Origin: Synchiropus splendidus | Lineage: Eukaryota > Chordata > Actinopteri > Syngnathiformes > Callionymidae | NCBI RefSeq assembly: GCF_027744825.2 | Contig: NC_071351.1 | Location: 12,287,501-12,351,500 of the forward strand | Direction of reading: 5' to 3' | DNA: 64,000 nucleotides | Shown: positions 33,501-47,200 of the stretch, piece by piece | How positions within the stretch are numbered: position 1 is the first letter of the stretch | How the letters are laid out: every line of letters begins with the position of its first letter | Program-made: the position numbers and the translations under genes | Notes under the pieces: model-generated | Database searches by the model: none | What the model was told of the DNA's origin: nothing | Seen by the model: the letters and a program-made list of their open reading frames with translations, nothing else

Positions 33501-36500
33501 TAATATTACTAGTGAAACGTGGAACTGTGTAAACGCAAAGCAGAAAGTTTCACTCTCATGAGGGCCGGACATAAACGGGCAAAGGGCATCAAGTGCCCCC
33601 CAGGCAAATCCAACATTGGATCACAATTGATAATATTAATAAAAGAGTTGCTTTAGTATTAATTCATTTGTATTTATTATAGCGGGTGCATGCTAATGGT
33701 TACATTATAAGACTGTACGACCGCTTTACTCTGTGCAGTGAGTCAGCACCATTTCACTCAGTCTGCTGAGGTCTTAAGTACAACTGCAGTGTTCTTGGCG
33801 TGTCAAAACTGTTGCCATAGTGACGTGGGTCTCGCACCGAACAGTCATTAAAATCGTGACTCACAACTTAGTATCCCTGATTCTATTATTAAACATGTAA
33901 TACAGTGTAGATGGGCGTCTTAAATGACCAGCTACGTTTGTGTCGACGTGTGTGGGAGTGTGTGCGCGCAGGACTCGCTGACTCATTGTCTGCCATTCAG
34001 CAGTCCGAGCACGTCTCACTGTTTAATAGAAAGAGACGGTGATGTAACCGCACTTTCCTGTTGCAATATAGAGGTTACCTTTCTTTCTCTCAGCTCGTGT
34101 TTGGGCTTTCTAATATTTCATCTTGATGAAATGAAACAGAGAATGTGTGTCTGACTGTATGTTCTGGTGACTCTGCTCCCGTAATTAAGGCCTATTTTGT
34201 GTGAAATGGGCCAACGCCCACTGACACTGCTGTAGTTACACCAGTGTTGCTTGACCACTTTTCATACAAATCTATTTTTACCCGACCAGAGAATCTCTTT
34301 TCTTCAAAAGCCCTTGACTGTCTCTGACTTGTTTTTTTGTGTACAAATATTCACACAATATGTTTTTGTATATTTTTATCGTTAATGTATCATGTGGCTT
34401 TTTTTGTACTTTTGATATTTATTTCTGTGCAGTGCCTTTCCTGATGTGGCCCTTGGCCCTGTGAAACTGAGCATGAAAAAAGTTCCCTTCTTTTGTGTTC
34501 TTATAGTTTCTGTGGTTGCATGTGAACTTCTCTTTGAATATTTAGATACTTAGTAGTAGTGTAGAATTCGTCTCTATTTTGTTGTGAAATATTTGCTGAT
34601 CTTCAGTCAGTTTAGTTTGTATACAAATGACCTCAGTTTTTATATAAATGGCATTTTCTCCACCTCTATTCGATAAGAATTAGCTTGACATATTGAATTA
34701 AATTGTGTTCTTTATTTTTAAGTATTGTTATTTATTTATTTATTTGATTGTTGCTTTTGTTTTGGGATTTTTATGCTTTGTATATCTTCATTTTTTTGTC
34801 CAAAGTTAACTAGATTTTTTAGAATGTCAAAGCTTTTTCAATCAAATTTATTTTTCAACAAAAAATGGTTTGTCGGCATCCGAAGGTGATTCTAGTATAT
34901 TATGTTCAAACTATTAGTAGCTCATAACAGTGGCTCATAGAGATGGAATCGACTACAGAGACTCCCATCTCAACTGATCGTAGGTGTCTCTGTATACATC
35001 TTTGCTGGCTGAACAGCAGTTAACCAAGATGAAGCTGGGCGGCAGGCATTGATTGTTTCGTCCAATATTATGTCGCAAACATCCGCTTCTCACTTGAGAA
35101 GCGGACTTGAGACTCGATGGTCAGTGCCTTGTCATATTTCCCCATCCCTCTGACAAGTGCACCCTTTTAAATCCTGCACGCTCTTGTCCTTGGTTGAATT
35201 TCACCACCGTCTAAACCCCCCCGTTCGTCCTCCATGCGAGATCTGAGCACGGCAGGAAACGCTGATACTTTCTTTGCTGCAAAACAGTAAGTGGTAATTA
35301 CGGTTGAAAACTGTTTAAGTTATATTTACCTTTAATGTCCGATTACTAGCAGCTCTGAAGCGTGACTTTACCACAAAACTGGTGCAGCATGTCATTGTGA
35401 TGCTCCGCAGTGTCAGCTCAGATTGATATCCAGGCAACAATATAAAGGGTGAACTCTTGTGCACTCTGCACAGTGTCAGACATCCCGACCCGTCTCCCCT
35501 GCTTTTAATAACAACAGTAATGTGCTTTTTTTCACTTTAGCACACCATGTAGATTATCTCATTGTTATGCAGCCACATGCTTAAAGCGACCGAAGTTGCT
35601 CAGTAGTTCAAAGCGACCTGGGATGCTGAGGGAGTGTTGGGGACCAGCACATATGGAGCTGGGATGTTACTGTAGGCCTTTCTTGTCTGGATAATTGAAT
35701 AATAAAAATCTTCAGACGCAGATAAAAGCTTTTGAGGTAATTAACGTGGTCTCCAGACCCTTTATCTGAAAGCCTGTTTCCCCCCTGAGATGTTATATGC
35801 AAGACTGTTGTAATTCATGTCTGAAAGGCACAGTGTGTCTTTTTTTAAAAAAAAGAGGTCTTAATTCTTAAACTAATAAATCTTATACTTCTTTGACATT
35901 TTAATGATTTAAATTCATTTAATGCCTGCAAAATAATTTTTACATGACACACCAGTGTCCGTTTTTATGTAGTTGCAGATGCAAAATGATCGAATGTTTG
36001 AATAGTCTTTTTGTTGTAATGCTAATTTGTGGCTGTCCAGATTGAACTTATTTTTGGTTTCTCATGATTCATATAGTTTAGTTTTTTTATAGTTTAATTT
36101 TTTTGAGTCACCCAGAAGGCTTAAAACAATTTTAATTTCAAGCTCCTGGAGCTTCTCATGATGTGGATGAAAAAGCCCTATAAGGGACAATGTGAAGGCG
36201 CCACCTGGTGGTGTTATTCATTCACCCGTTTATTATATATTATAACATATCTGAGTAATTCAACAGTCTCACCAACCAAGTACACAGTGATTTCTCGACT
36301 TTCATAGTAGTGCAGTTCCATCTCAAAACAGCGGGTTGAAGAGCAGCTCTCTCGAGTGGTGAAAATATTAAGAGGCAGCAAACATGATGGCATTTCGCCC
36401 TTGACTCTCAACAACAGGCTGGAGCTCAAGTATGCAGCTTCAAGGCTTTGCCTGTCTACACCAAATAAATAACTTACTAAGTTGACAAGCTAAAGCAAAG

Positions 36501-39500
36501 CAAGTTATTTTATTTTTATTTTATCTTAACATCATATGTTACCATAAATAAACTGCTTATTTGTATGCCTATCAGCAGCTTATTAGCCTGTAATTCATTG
36601 TTATTAAGTATTTATTAATGTCATGTTGAGCCTGTCTACATTGTACCCAGGAACGGTCACCAAAAGTTAACTTGAAACGGCATCATAATTACTGACTGTT
36701 GGCTGTAAATAAGTAATAAGTGTATTCAAAGTGCAAATATAGTCCCAAATCTAAAGTGTTACCAAAATGTTTTTCCTCGCGAAGAGTTCAGGTTCATAGA
36801 GGATCTTCTCACACGCATCAATATTGACACTTGGGGCGTGTGTTTATTCATCCACTAGACATCTCGTGAGTACATCATGTAGCCAAATATGTCATGCGAC
36901 TTTGAGCTTAGTATTAAACGGCAAATGCCAAAGATGGCAACTGTGTTGTCGTGTCGTACACATGTAGTTGTTGATGCCAAATGCATGATGACTGAATCAA
37001 TCTACGTGGCGAGTGAACACGAAGTGTACAGCAAGAAAACAAATTGAATGTGAAATTTGGCTGCCTTGAGCTAAAAATAAAGGTGTCATATATCCTGTTT
37101 TCATTTTCTTCACTCAAGCTTCCAACATATGCTGAAGAATTTCAGCACAAGCACGTTTATAACGTGATTTAATACACTTAGTTTGACAGTAAGTCCTGCT
37201 TAAATGCTTGACTGAGTGTTGTGCAAAAATAGCCGAGTCCCTCTTCAGTGAACTAGTTTCCAGTGCAAGGCTCACCTGCTGCTGCTGAAAGAGTGGGGTT
37301 AATCCTTTTCTTGAAGGTAACAGTCACTCGAAAGCCAAAATGGCTGGTGGAAATTGAAATGTCAGCTGCAGGTGTAATGACAAATACAGTATTTTTGAAA
37401 TGAACAATTGAAATGTTGATCAAGTTGAAGAGTTTTTAACTGAAGTTTTAAGAGTATGTTATCGGAGCGGCTGAGGAAAACATATGACAAAAGAGTTGAT
37501 ATCCAAAAGTTCCACATTGACGTTTTTAGTCTTCAAATATTTGTGTATACATTCGTCTATCAGACAGTATTGTATTGATCCCTTGAAGGCACGATTATGA
37601 GTTTCGCCTTAGTGGCATGCTTGTGTTTCTGTTTTTGTGTTTACACTCTCTGTGTGTTCCAAAGGAGTGTCCGCCTTATTACAGTGCAGCAGCGATGGTT
37701 TCAGGTGTGAGCGTGCACCGATTTTGCTTCAGACCCATGAACATTCATGAAGAGAGACTAGCGAGGTGCTCTGACAGTGCTTGAGCCCCTGAAGATTGCA
37801 CGAGTAACATGAATTTTTCATATACTGTTGAAAAAACAACCTCTGAAATTTTGATAAGGACAAATTAAAGATGGATTCTTGCATTCTTTGATCTTCGTTT
37901 TAAGGTCAGTTGTTGTTGAAAAGATCGCACATGGAGCTGTGAAGCTCGAAAACTTGAGTCATAAATAACCAGATGTTTAAATATTTAGTGAGCCTTCTCA
38001 GCCTTTGAACATAAAGTGGATTTGAACCCAGAATGTCAGTGATACATTTTTATGTTGTGCCCAATTAAACTGATATCGAAAGGGGATGTGACCTTCTATG
38101 CTGTAAGTTTTGTTTTGCAATGTGGATGATATAAAGGAGTGAGGGACTAATCAGACAGGCAATGTCATCAGCTGCAGAAAGAGAGAAGAGGAGGAGTGTG
38201 CAGGAAATCCAACATCATCTCAGGACTCGACTGGGAGGAGGGACGTTTGAGATCCCGACAGGAGGAGAGAAAGTGAGCAATGGTATCACATGTGAGGGAG
38301 GAGAGGAATGGCAAGGTGAAGGGAGGGAGCTAGAGGACTCACAACATTGAAAGCACTGATAGGGTTGCCAGAGGCATAGTGGGAACAATCCGGAGCCAGT
38401 GGAAAGAGGGAGAACATCATCACAGGGGGAGCAGCGCGGTGCTGTGCTGAATAGCGCATGAAGATTGAGTGAGAAGGAGAAAAAGACAAGGCAACCCTGG
38501 ACACATCACAGGATTTGGAAACTGGATTTGAATGTCAGATACAGACTCATGACCTGTGCCTTCCTGCTTCCTGCTCAACTGGCTTTTAGAGACGGAGTTG
38601 TGGGGCGTCCAAGGGATTCTTTTTGCTGCATCGTGCTTCAATACTCGACGCTCCTGAACTAAAACTGGACCTTTTGCTGCTTTTTGAAATGTATTTTTCA
38701 TCTCACTGAGCATCTTCTGCATCTGTGCTTTGAAAAACATGGAGCTACCTGGAAACGCACAGGGATTCTCTGGGGCGACTTTAAGGGTGGAGGATCCTCG
38801 GATGGGGGAGCTAAGAGTAGGAGATGGCATCAGAATTGGGGAAAGAGACACCCCACTAAGACTGTCACCTTTCCGTATGCTTCGAATGCTGGACTCGTGT
38901 CGACCTCCCGGGAACCGCATTGGTGAGTTCCATCACTGCTTTTTCTGGTACTGCGAGCACTTCCCCACAGTTTGGGTCCCGAGCCAGTACAAAGCAGATG
39001 GCACCAGTAGAATCTGTTCATTTTGTAAATAGATCACAGCACTTTAAATAGATCCTGTTTAACCCTAACTGAGCGGAACTATTCTGCATGTGAGCTCCAG
39101 GCTAACTGTGAAACAACACTGCACAAACTAGCAACAAAGTGTCAGCATCCTTTCAAAGTACATTTATAATATGCTTCATTGTTCATTATAAAATTGACCT
39201 GGGTATTTAGCAATGCTAACCAAGTGGCATCACTGATTTTAGTGATGCCAGTGCTACATGAATTAGCACATGCTGCTATTAGCATGTTGAGATGTACTTT
39301 TAACATTTGCCACAGAAGTTTAGTGAAACAAAGACATGCTTGAAAATGTGAAAATAAATGAAGTGAATAAGTGAACATTGCTCAAACAGGCGAGAGGATT
39401 TTCAGCTTAAGTGAATAAAAATCTGTTTTTCTGTGCTGTTTTTCTGAAACAGTATGTGTCAGTTTGGGTAAAATTCAATACTAAATTAGTGCAGTTGTGT

Positions 39501-42500
39501 TTCATCGTGACATAGTGTGTTTCAGTGACTGTAGTTGAAGACCGAGGCACTTTTTTCGGAATCCAATTCAATAATTTCCACGCCATTCTAATCACGTTAT
39601 AGCCGCCATTCGGGGCAAAGGTCTTCCAGTTAAGTTTTCAGAGCTTGAAAGGATAAACCAGGTCAAAGTCTAGTAATAACCACGGCAAATGCTTTAGCTA
39701 TGGACTGCTAATACTTCCGTCGCTCCCTCGAGCAAACCACATCAGTAAAATCCCTCCGTCGAAGAAGGATTTTAGGCGACATTCAGGTACTGTTGTGAGA
39801 CTCTCTCATTTCGTCGAACTGCGTTTACAGACAGCAACTCAAAGGCACAGATAACACATTGGGTTACTTGAGGGCAGCTTTGAGAGGAGCCCACTCACTC
39901 CTGCAGACAGACTGAGGAAGTCAGGTCAGCCAGACGCCGCGCAGGGTCCCTGCAGCAGTTGAAAAACATTTACAGTCTGGAAGTAGAGCAGAAAGAACCT
40001 GCAGGAGCAGGACGTATCTCTGCGTGTGGAGAATTGTATTTGAGTGGAGGAATAGCTGACATGTATTTGAGTTTCATTAGATGAACTGGCTGAAGACGAA
40101 GCGTGACACAACGATGGGGATGGGTTCCTGGTAATGGCAGGGATGTGGTCATGTATGCGTCGGCTAATGTGCATGTATCCTGGATCAATTTCCCCGGGTA
40201 TCAGCTAACTGGGGTTTATTGTTACACCATCTCCATCACTGACGTGATGAGCGACTGCTCAGTTTTCGTATTAAGTAATTGTATGCCGTAATTGTATCCT
40301 GAATTACGCCATGCTGTTCGATGTATTGTGTTATACCCAGTATTTGCACAGATGGGTGGCGTCTGGTTGTGAAGAGCAGATGCCTTGTCAACAAAGTGTT
40401 GGACCAATGAAAGGATGAACAAAGCCGCTGGATTCTTCAGTCGTTTCTGGAGAAGAAAATCTTCTGTTCCCTCTTTTTGTTTTTCATGAGGTCTTGTTTG
40501 GATTGATTCAGAACTTTTTTGAGTTGAACTGGTGATTCTAAATCGCATTACTTGAACACGGGAAGTGACTGGACTAAACTGGGTGGGTCTTCATCAGCGT
40601 GATGGAGGCTCATATGTGACCCACAGTCAGCCTCAGGAGCTGCTCACCACAGCTGACAGGCTGTGATTAATACGATACCTGTTTTACTCTCAATCATTCC
40701 ACCCTGCAGCCATGTGTTGCACCCAGGGGACAGGTTTTTCTTTCATCAAACATCGCCAGCCTACCCTTGACCCCCCCAAAAAACTCACACACACACACAC
40801 ACACACACACTCACTGCTTCCAGTCGCACCTTCCTGTGCTTTTCTTTCCCTGTTTGAAACAGAAACAGTCAATGATGGTTGTTGTTTTCACTGTCAACTC
40901 CTCTCTGACTCCAAAAATGAATCTCATCTTAAGTCAGCAGACGTGCGGCGTGTTCTTCCTGAGACCTGAGGGGTATCAGCCCTTCCCCCACGTTAACCCA
41001 CACACACACACACAGCTAAATGAAGGCCGCCTTGTCTGCTGCACCGTGACTCATTAATCAGATGGATTCTGGTCGGGTGGTGGAGTTTGATGGCGGGCAG
41101 AGATGGGGAAGCTCTAAACAGGCTCATATCGATCTCTCACCTTCTCGTCTTTCACGTGGCAAATCTTCACACCCCTGCAATGTTGGTGGTACAGCCTCAC
41201 GTCTGGGCTTCACACATGGTGGGGTGGTTACATAAATAGACACATTGACTCATATGAATTATCAGGACATTGCTATATATTTCTAATAACGCGATTGTTT
41301 TGCAGGTATTGTCCACGAGAATGTGAAGATGGGCTCAGACGGAGAGAGTGACCAGGCATCCGGGACATCCTCTGATGAGGTTCAGAGTCCAGTCAGGGTC
41401 CGTATGAGGAACAACCACCATCGACGCATCTCAAATGAGGTACGGGAAGCTGCATACGCTCACCTGAAAGATGTGTTTTTGATCATCGGAGCAGATGAAG
41501 CAAACGTGTATATATAGGCCGTGCTATCAACAGATCAACGGATTTAGTGTGACGAGATGTTTTTTTTTCTTTCAACTTTAATCACGCCCTTTAGACAAGC
41601 TCAAATAATGTTTGTTTATTCAAGTAGCAGCTCAGGTAAAGTACACGTCTGTTACATAACAGAAACAGGTGTTTGATGAAATACTTCAGTGACTTCAGAT
41701 CCTCAATCGTGCTTTCAAACAGAAGAGAAATGCCTAATATAAGTTCATAAATCGATGTAAATATTAAGTAGACAAATATCCAAACACTTGCTCAAGTACC
41801 TAGTTCTGTCAAACTATTCAAAATTGCAGTCTTTCGTTCAAACATTTCAGTTCAAAGTTTGTGTTTATGCGCACTAGAAAGTCTTCAGTTCCCAAACAAA
41901 AGGCTGTCTCCAGGTGCATGCAAAGAAGGAGCACAGCAGATGCACATGACATGCACTTGTGAGCAGCAGACAATCGACTGTCTCTCATCAGGTGCTCCAG
42001 GAAACTCCGCTGGCAGTGCTCGGAAGATTCTCCATTCAGTGAGGCAGCCACATTTCAGGCTTGTGACTGGGAATTTGCCAGACCTGTCCGATGAAAATGG
42101 AGAGTAGAATTACCCCCAGCTCATATGACTGCTTTGCTCTGGCATCAATGGTCAATGACATGTACATGGGAATATAAACCAACATTTTTAGTTGTCTTTG
42201 TGATGGATCATTAATCCCACGTCTCTTCTGACCAACAAGTATTCAGTAATTTACATCACTTTTAACCCCTTATATGCTTTGAATGAGATGAGTGTTGTTA
42301 GAGGTGCCTGTATTTTCAATACGTGGAATTCATTTTGGAAATGTCTTTGGGAGATTGATGGTCTGGGATGGTCAACAATGAGTGTCAGTTTTGATTTTCT
42401 ATTTTGGCCCCTTATTCGTTGCCCGAAAAATACTATATTTTTTTAACATTTTTGTCCAATGCTTGATGTCACTTCCACACCGAGAGTGAGTGTAACCATT

Positions 42501-44158
42501 TAGAAGCTATCTTGAACACATTTAATGCTAATTTTAGATCCCTGTATTTTTCACATATGAATCGCAAAATAAAACATGATAAGCAGATGGTGAGTCTTGA
42601 ATAGGTCACAGATGAGTAGCAGCATTGATTTTCAGGAATTTTTAGTTTTGTTACAGCAAATTTATGGAACTCTTTCTATAGATAAGTATTATAAATCGAA
42701 GGACAACAGATAGTTGCATCAAGGGGGATAAACACAACTAAAACACCTCATCATTTGACATTTTGTTTGGCAAGACAGAGCCCTCTTGGTCTTCTGTGGA
42801 AATCAGACTCGAAACCACACACTAGACCAAATATGATTCGGAGAACTCAGGGAAAAATAGCAACCCTTATGGGACAAGAATTAGGGTCAAGTAGAGGTCA
42901 ATACTTTTTTGAATAGCAGTTGGTCAGTCAAGTTTTATTGTCAATCTCTTTCTCATCTTGGAGACATTGTAATGATGAAATACTCTCCACTTCAGTCTTT
43001 TTTTTTTTTTACATGACTCTTGTGATTTAAAAAAATCCGCTCTTTATTTTTATGGATATTTCTAACAACAAGCTCTCTCTCTTCAGTGAGTATTTGCTTG
43101 TGTTTTGGGAAGACCCTTCGTGTCTTTTAGACTGAGTGGTATCGTGATGAGTGCAGTGGTGTAACAGGGGAAATGCCCCTGGACACACAGGCTGCTGCCT
43201 CCGACTGCTCCAAACAGTGGATGGGACTAATTTAGACCATGTTTACCACAGGAGGGGAGGGAGAGAGGAGGGGCATGGTGATGGAGGGAGATGGCTGGGC
43301 CGAGAGATAATTATTAGTGTCACCAAGAAAAAGGAGATCCTCGGCTTCAGGCTGCGGAGGTGCAAATCGGAAAGGGTGGCAAAAAAGATGGAAAAAAAAA
43401 AATCATTCTCCTGCGAGCCACTTTCCACCCCCTATCTTCCCGACCCCCCTCCAGAAATCTGTCCTCTCTGCTCCCGCTCTCCCCCTCCTTCCCATCATGG
43501 TTCCTCCTCCTCCTCTGTACGTAGATGTCATTGCCACTCTCTCTCCCCGCTCGACTCGTGCTTTCGCTTTCTGGCTCTTTTGGCTCGCAAACAGTCATGT
43601 AGCGGGTCAGACACATGCATCGTGAAAAGCGCTTGTGTGTGAGTGTATAGAAACACGTTTAAGGAGGACAATGAGGGAGCTACTAGAGCTGTTCTGCATT
43701 GTGAGTATGGGGGCACGTGTATTTGTGTGTGTGCGTCTTTATTCAGCCTGTGCCAGTGAACAAGAGGGCATCAGTGTCACTGTCTGTTGACCTACAGGGT
43801 CCGTTTTGTTTCCTGCTAATATCTGAGTGTAGTCGATGTAAACTGCTTTGACTCGGTTATTAGGAGTGAAACTAACTATTCTGAGATGTGCTGCTCCTTG
43901 GGATTTAGCAGCTTGCAAATATATTCTTGGAGACTAAAACCTGTTGGATGCGACGCTGAATGTGCTAATCACAGGCTTAGCTTCACATTTCCTGCTGTAA
44001 TTTGAAGTTCTTAAATATTTCTGTGTGGGCTGTTGTACAGTAAGCGCTGTGACAGCTTGTCTGTAATTCTGCATGTTGTTGTGCGAAGCTGGGAGCTCCA
44101 AGGAAACCATTATCGGCATAGATTTCCTTTGATCTTTGGTCTCACTCACACACACAAT

Positions 44159-44201
<43 letters not shown>

Positions 44202-47200
44202 CATCCCCTCTTTTTTTAACCCTCCCACTCGTGTCCACATGAAACACATATGATTTCACACGTTCGCATTGAGGACACATACTGTGGGGCTGTTGGGACT
44301 GGGCCATCCAGCTCCTGCTGCCATGGAAACAACATGTGATTGGCATCTCGCCAGTATAAGTGTCCTACATGCACTGTAATGGGAAATTAATTTTTTAAAT
44401 AGCCGTGTCAGTGTGATGTTAACAGATTACTGAACAGCTAATAAGGGCATTTTAGCCAAATGGATCTTGCTTTGCTGCCTATCTGTGAACAGCGTGACAC
44501 ATTCAGATAAATGACTGGAGAGTTAATGGTCCTGCACCTGACCTGCTAGCTTGCTACTGAGACACTGTAGAAGGGAAGTTTTAGCTTGCTCAATGTTAAC
44601 ATTTGAAACAATTATGTCTTGAATTTCACATCTGAAATTAAGGAATTCATGGTAAATTTTGTCAGCTTCATTATGCTTCATTTTGCTAAGCTGTTTTGAT
44701 GAAGAATGTACAACAACAGTGTCTGACCTTTGAGGCGTTTATGAATCACAGAAGAGCAAACACTCTGCAGACTGACATGCAATAGACAGCCATGTTTTTA
44801 TTTTGATATGGCGGGAATAAATCAGGTGGCAGTTTAATCTTATATTAACCTGTTATTGGCCTTCCAGCTAAGAGCACATGATAAACATATCCGTGTCAAC
44901 GTTGTCAATCATTTATGAAGCAATCTCTTCGTGTCTTTGGAGAACTTTCATGCTTGTTTGTAATAAATCATCATATACTCACTCAAACCTGCTTTGTTGT
45001 GCTCATCGCAAACTTGTGACCACTCATGATGAAAAGAACCGTGTGGCCATCTGTCTGGTGAGTCATGGTGCTTTGATCTTGCCTTTGTTATGAGGTCATG
45101 TTTTTAATTTTTACCTTTGTGTCCAGTGTTAAGCAGTGCCAGACACTTGATGGAGGGACATGATCAAATTATGTGGGCCATGTATAATTATACTGCGTGC
45201 CAGAGGAGGCCTGCGGGCCTTGAGTTGGACACGCCTAGTGCTATGAATGAAGGGTCAAACAGAGGACGTCTTTGCTAACGCATCTTTCTCTGTCTTCCAG
45301 GACATAAACAAACGTCTATCTCTCCCAGCTGACATCAGGCTACCGGAGGGTTACCTAGAGAAGTTTGCCATGAACAGCCCGCCCTTTGACAAGCCCATGA
45401 GCCGGAGGCTACGACGTGCTTCACTGGTCAGTGTTGTTTACATGTTCGTTTTCATCTGCTGTTATATAAAAAAAAACCTGCTGATCTGTGTTTATCTCCT
45501 GGCTGAGTCAGGTCATCATAACAACTGACAATGGTGGCGCAAACGTTATTTTTATAACATTCATTCATAATGTGGAGACTTCAATGGCTCAGCAGGGTAT
45601 GAATAATTTGGTATTATGTATCCAGGCCAAGAGAATTATGGGTACAAATGTGACAGAGAAAGAAAGAGAGGACGCTTCTCCTCTCTTAAGATGGATAGAA
45701 AGAGACGGACAGCCAAGTACTCATGAATATGCAATCTATCTTCTTCATCTCCTTTGTAGTGTGGCTGATGTATGTTTTATTTTGCCTGCTGTGCCACCTT
45801 TGTGTCTCTATTCACCTTGGAATTGAACCACTTATCTACTCTATTTATCTTCCGTCGTCGTCGTCCTCTATTCCCCATATACACACTTGCGCTTCCTTAA
45901 GTCGTCTTTCTAAGACCAGGCGCTTTCGAGCTCGCCGAGAGAGCATGAAACATCATTTGGCCTTTGTTCATCCCTTTTATTGTAATTATTGAACAGGATT
46001 AGTGGGCTTCCTGCGTCTCCCCGCTGGAGGCATTTTAATGATGCAGCTTTTGTGCCGGACACTTTCGCAGATGAAAGAACAAAAATAAAATTGTTCAGCT
46101 GCAGGTTTGCGGGATTTTTAAGGAGGAAACGCAGACTCCAGCTGGCTACGGCGCTGAGAAGTCTCGAAGGTCCATGTGGTGTGGTGGCGTGTTGCTAGGT
46201 TCGTCCATGATGTAATAGATTTTTTAATAATTCAGCTGCTATGGCAGGCTCCTCAGCTGCTGCTGACTAGCATTACACAGCAAGAGCCAAAGTGCACGAG
46301 AGACGGTCGGACTGACATTCCAGCAGATGGATGATGTTTTAGCTTATCGTGTTTTGATAGATTTCACACAGAAAGATGATATCACCTTGCGTCAGACACT
46401 CTTTGCCGCATTTGATTGACCTTGATGCAACAGCTAAACAATATCAAGTATAAAGTGCAGTAACCATGTTTTTAAAGCCAGTAAATAAATCAAAAAAGAT
46501 TAGTATTTCATTGCTCTAGCTTAAATAAAAAAAATACTTGCATCCAATGACAAACAAATGACTGTCCACACTTTAGATAATCGTGACAATTTAATGCTTT
46601 ATAAAGTACTTTTTTCAGGGATCAGCAGCACGTGATGAAATGTCTATGAGCATCTTGTTGAGCTTGACTATATTCTACCCTCATATGGTTCATATGGTTA
46701 TTAGCAGTAAGTAAGGGAGTAACTTGGCCATGTTGTTGTTTGTAAATACTGTATGTGTTCCCTGATTTGACTTCCTGGACCAGGTGGAGAAGGTGATCAG
46801 AGTGAAAGCTTCATTGTTGATGACCACAAAGTCATGAATGTCATTAAATAATAGATTGTCAATGAGCCACGCGGAGATAGAAAACTGATGCCAGTCAAGT
46901 GCACTGACACTGGCGGCTGCCCAATGGTCATGAGACACTGTCACAACTGAGATCATCTGTTGAGGGACACATGAGACATTTTCAGCTTCCTAGTGGGTGC
47001 TTCAACTCAGACGTTTAAAGAAACTGAGGATGCTTTTTTCTTATTTAAAAATCTAGGTAATTGATGATGGTGTGAGTTGGTGGAAAGCCAATGGAGTTGT
47101 GCTCTGTCATCCAAGTCCGAGTCACTCGGGCGAAGCAGGAGGTCTTCACTTTGTTTTCTGGAGTTTACCTCCAAGGGGGCTCAGTTGCCAGTGCTGTGTG

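Larger units (their letters stand above)
41440..45300 (+). other. cdk16: cdk16 intron, 3.9 kb
   Basis: Contains a purine/pyrimidine-skewed, CpG-bearing stretch at 43140-43640, whose open frames are low-complexity, and a long CA run at 44161-44198. No exon was recognised. Confidence 0.5.

Noticed and set aside
43151..43642. 163- and 102-codon open frames with Ser/Pro- and Lys-rich stretches
   Set aside because: Low-complexity translation of a purine/pyrimidine-skewed intronic segment. No splice context or family match fits the cdk16 frame.
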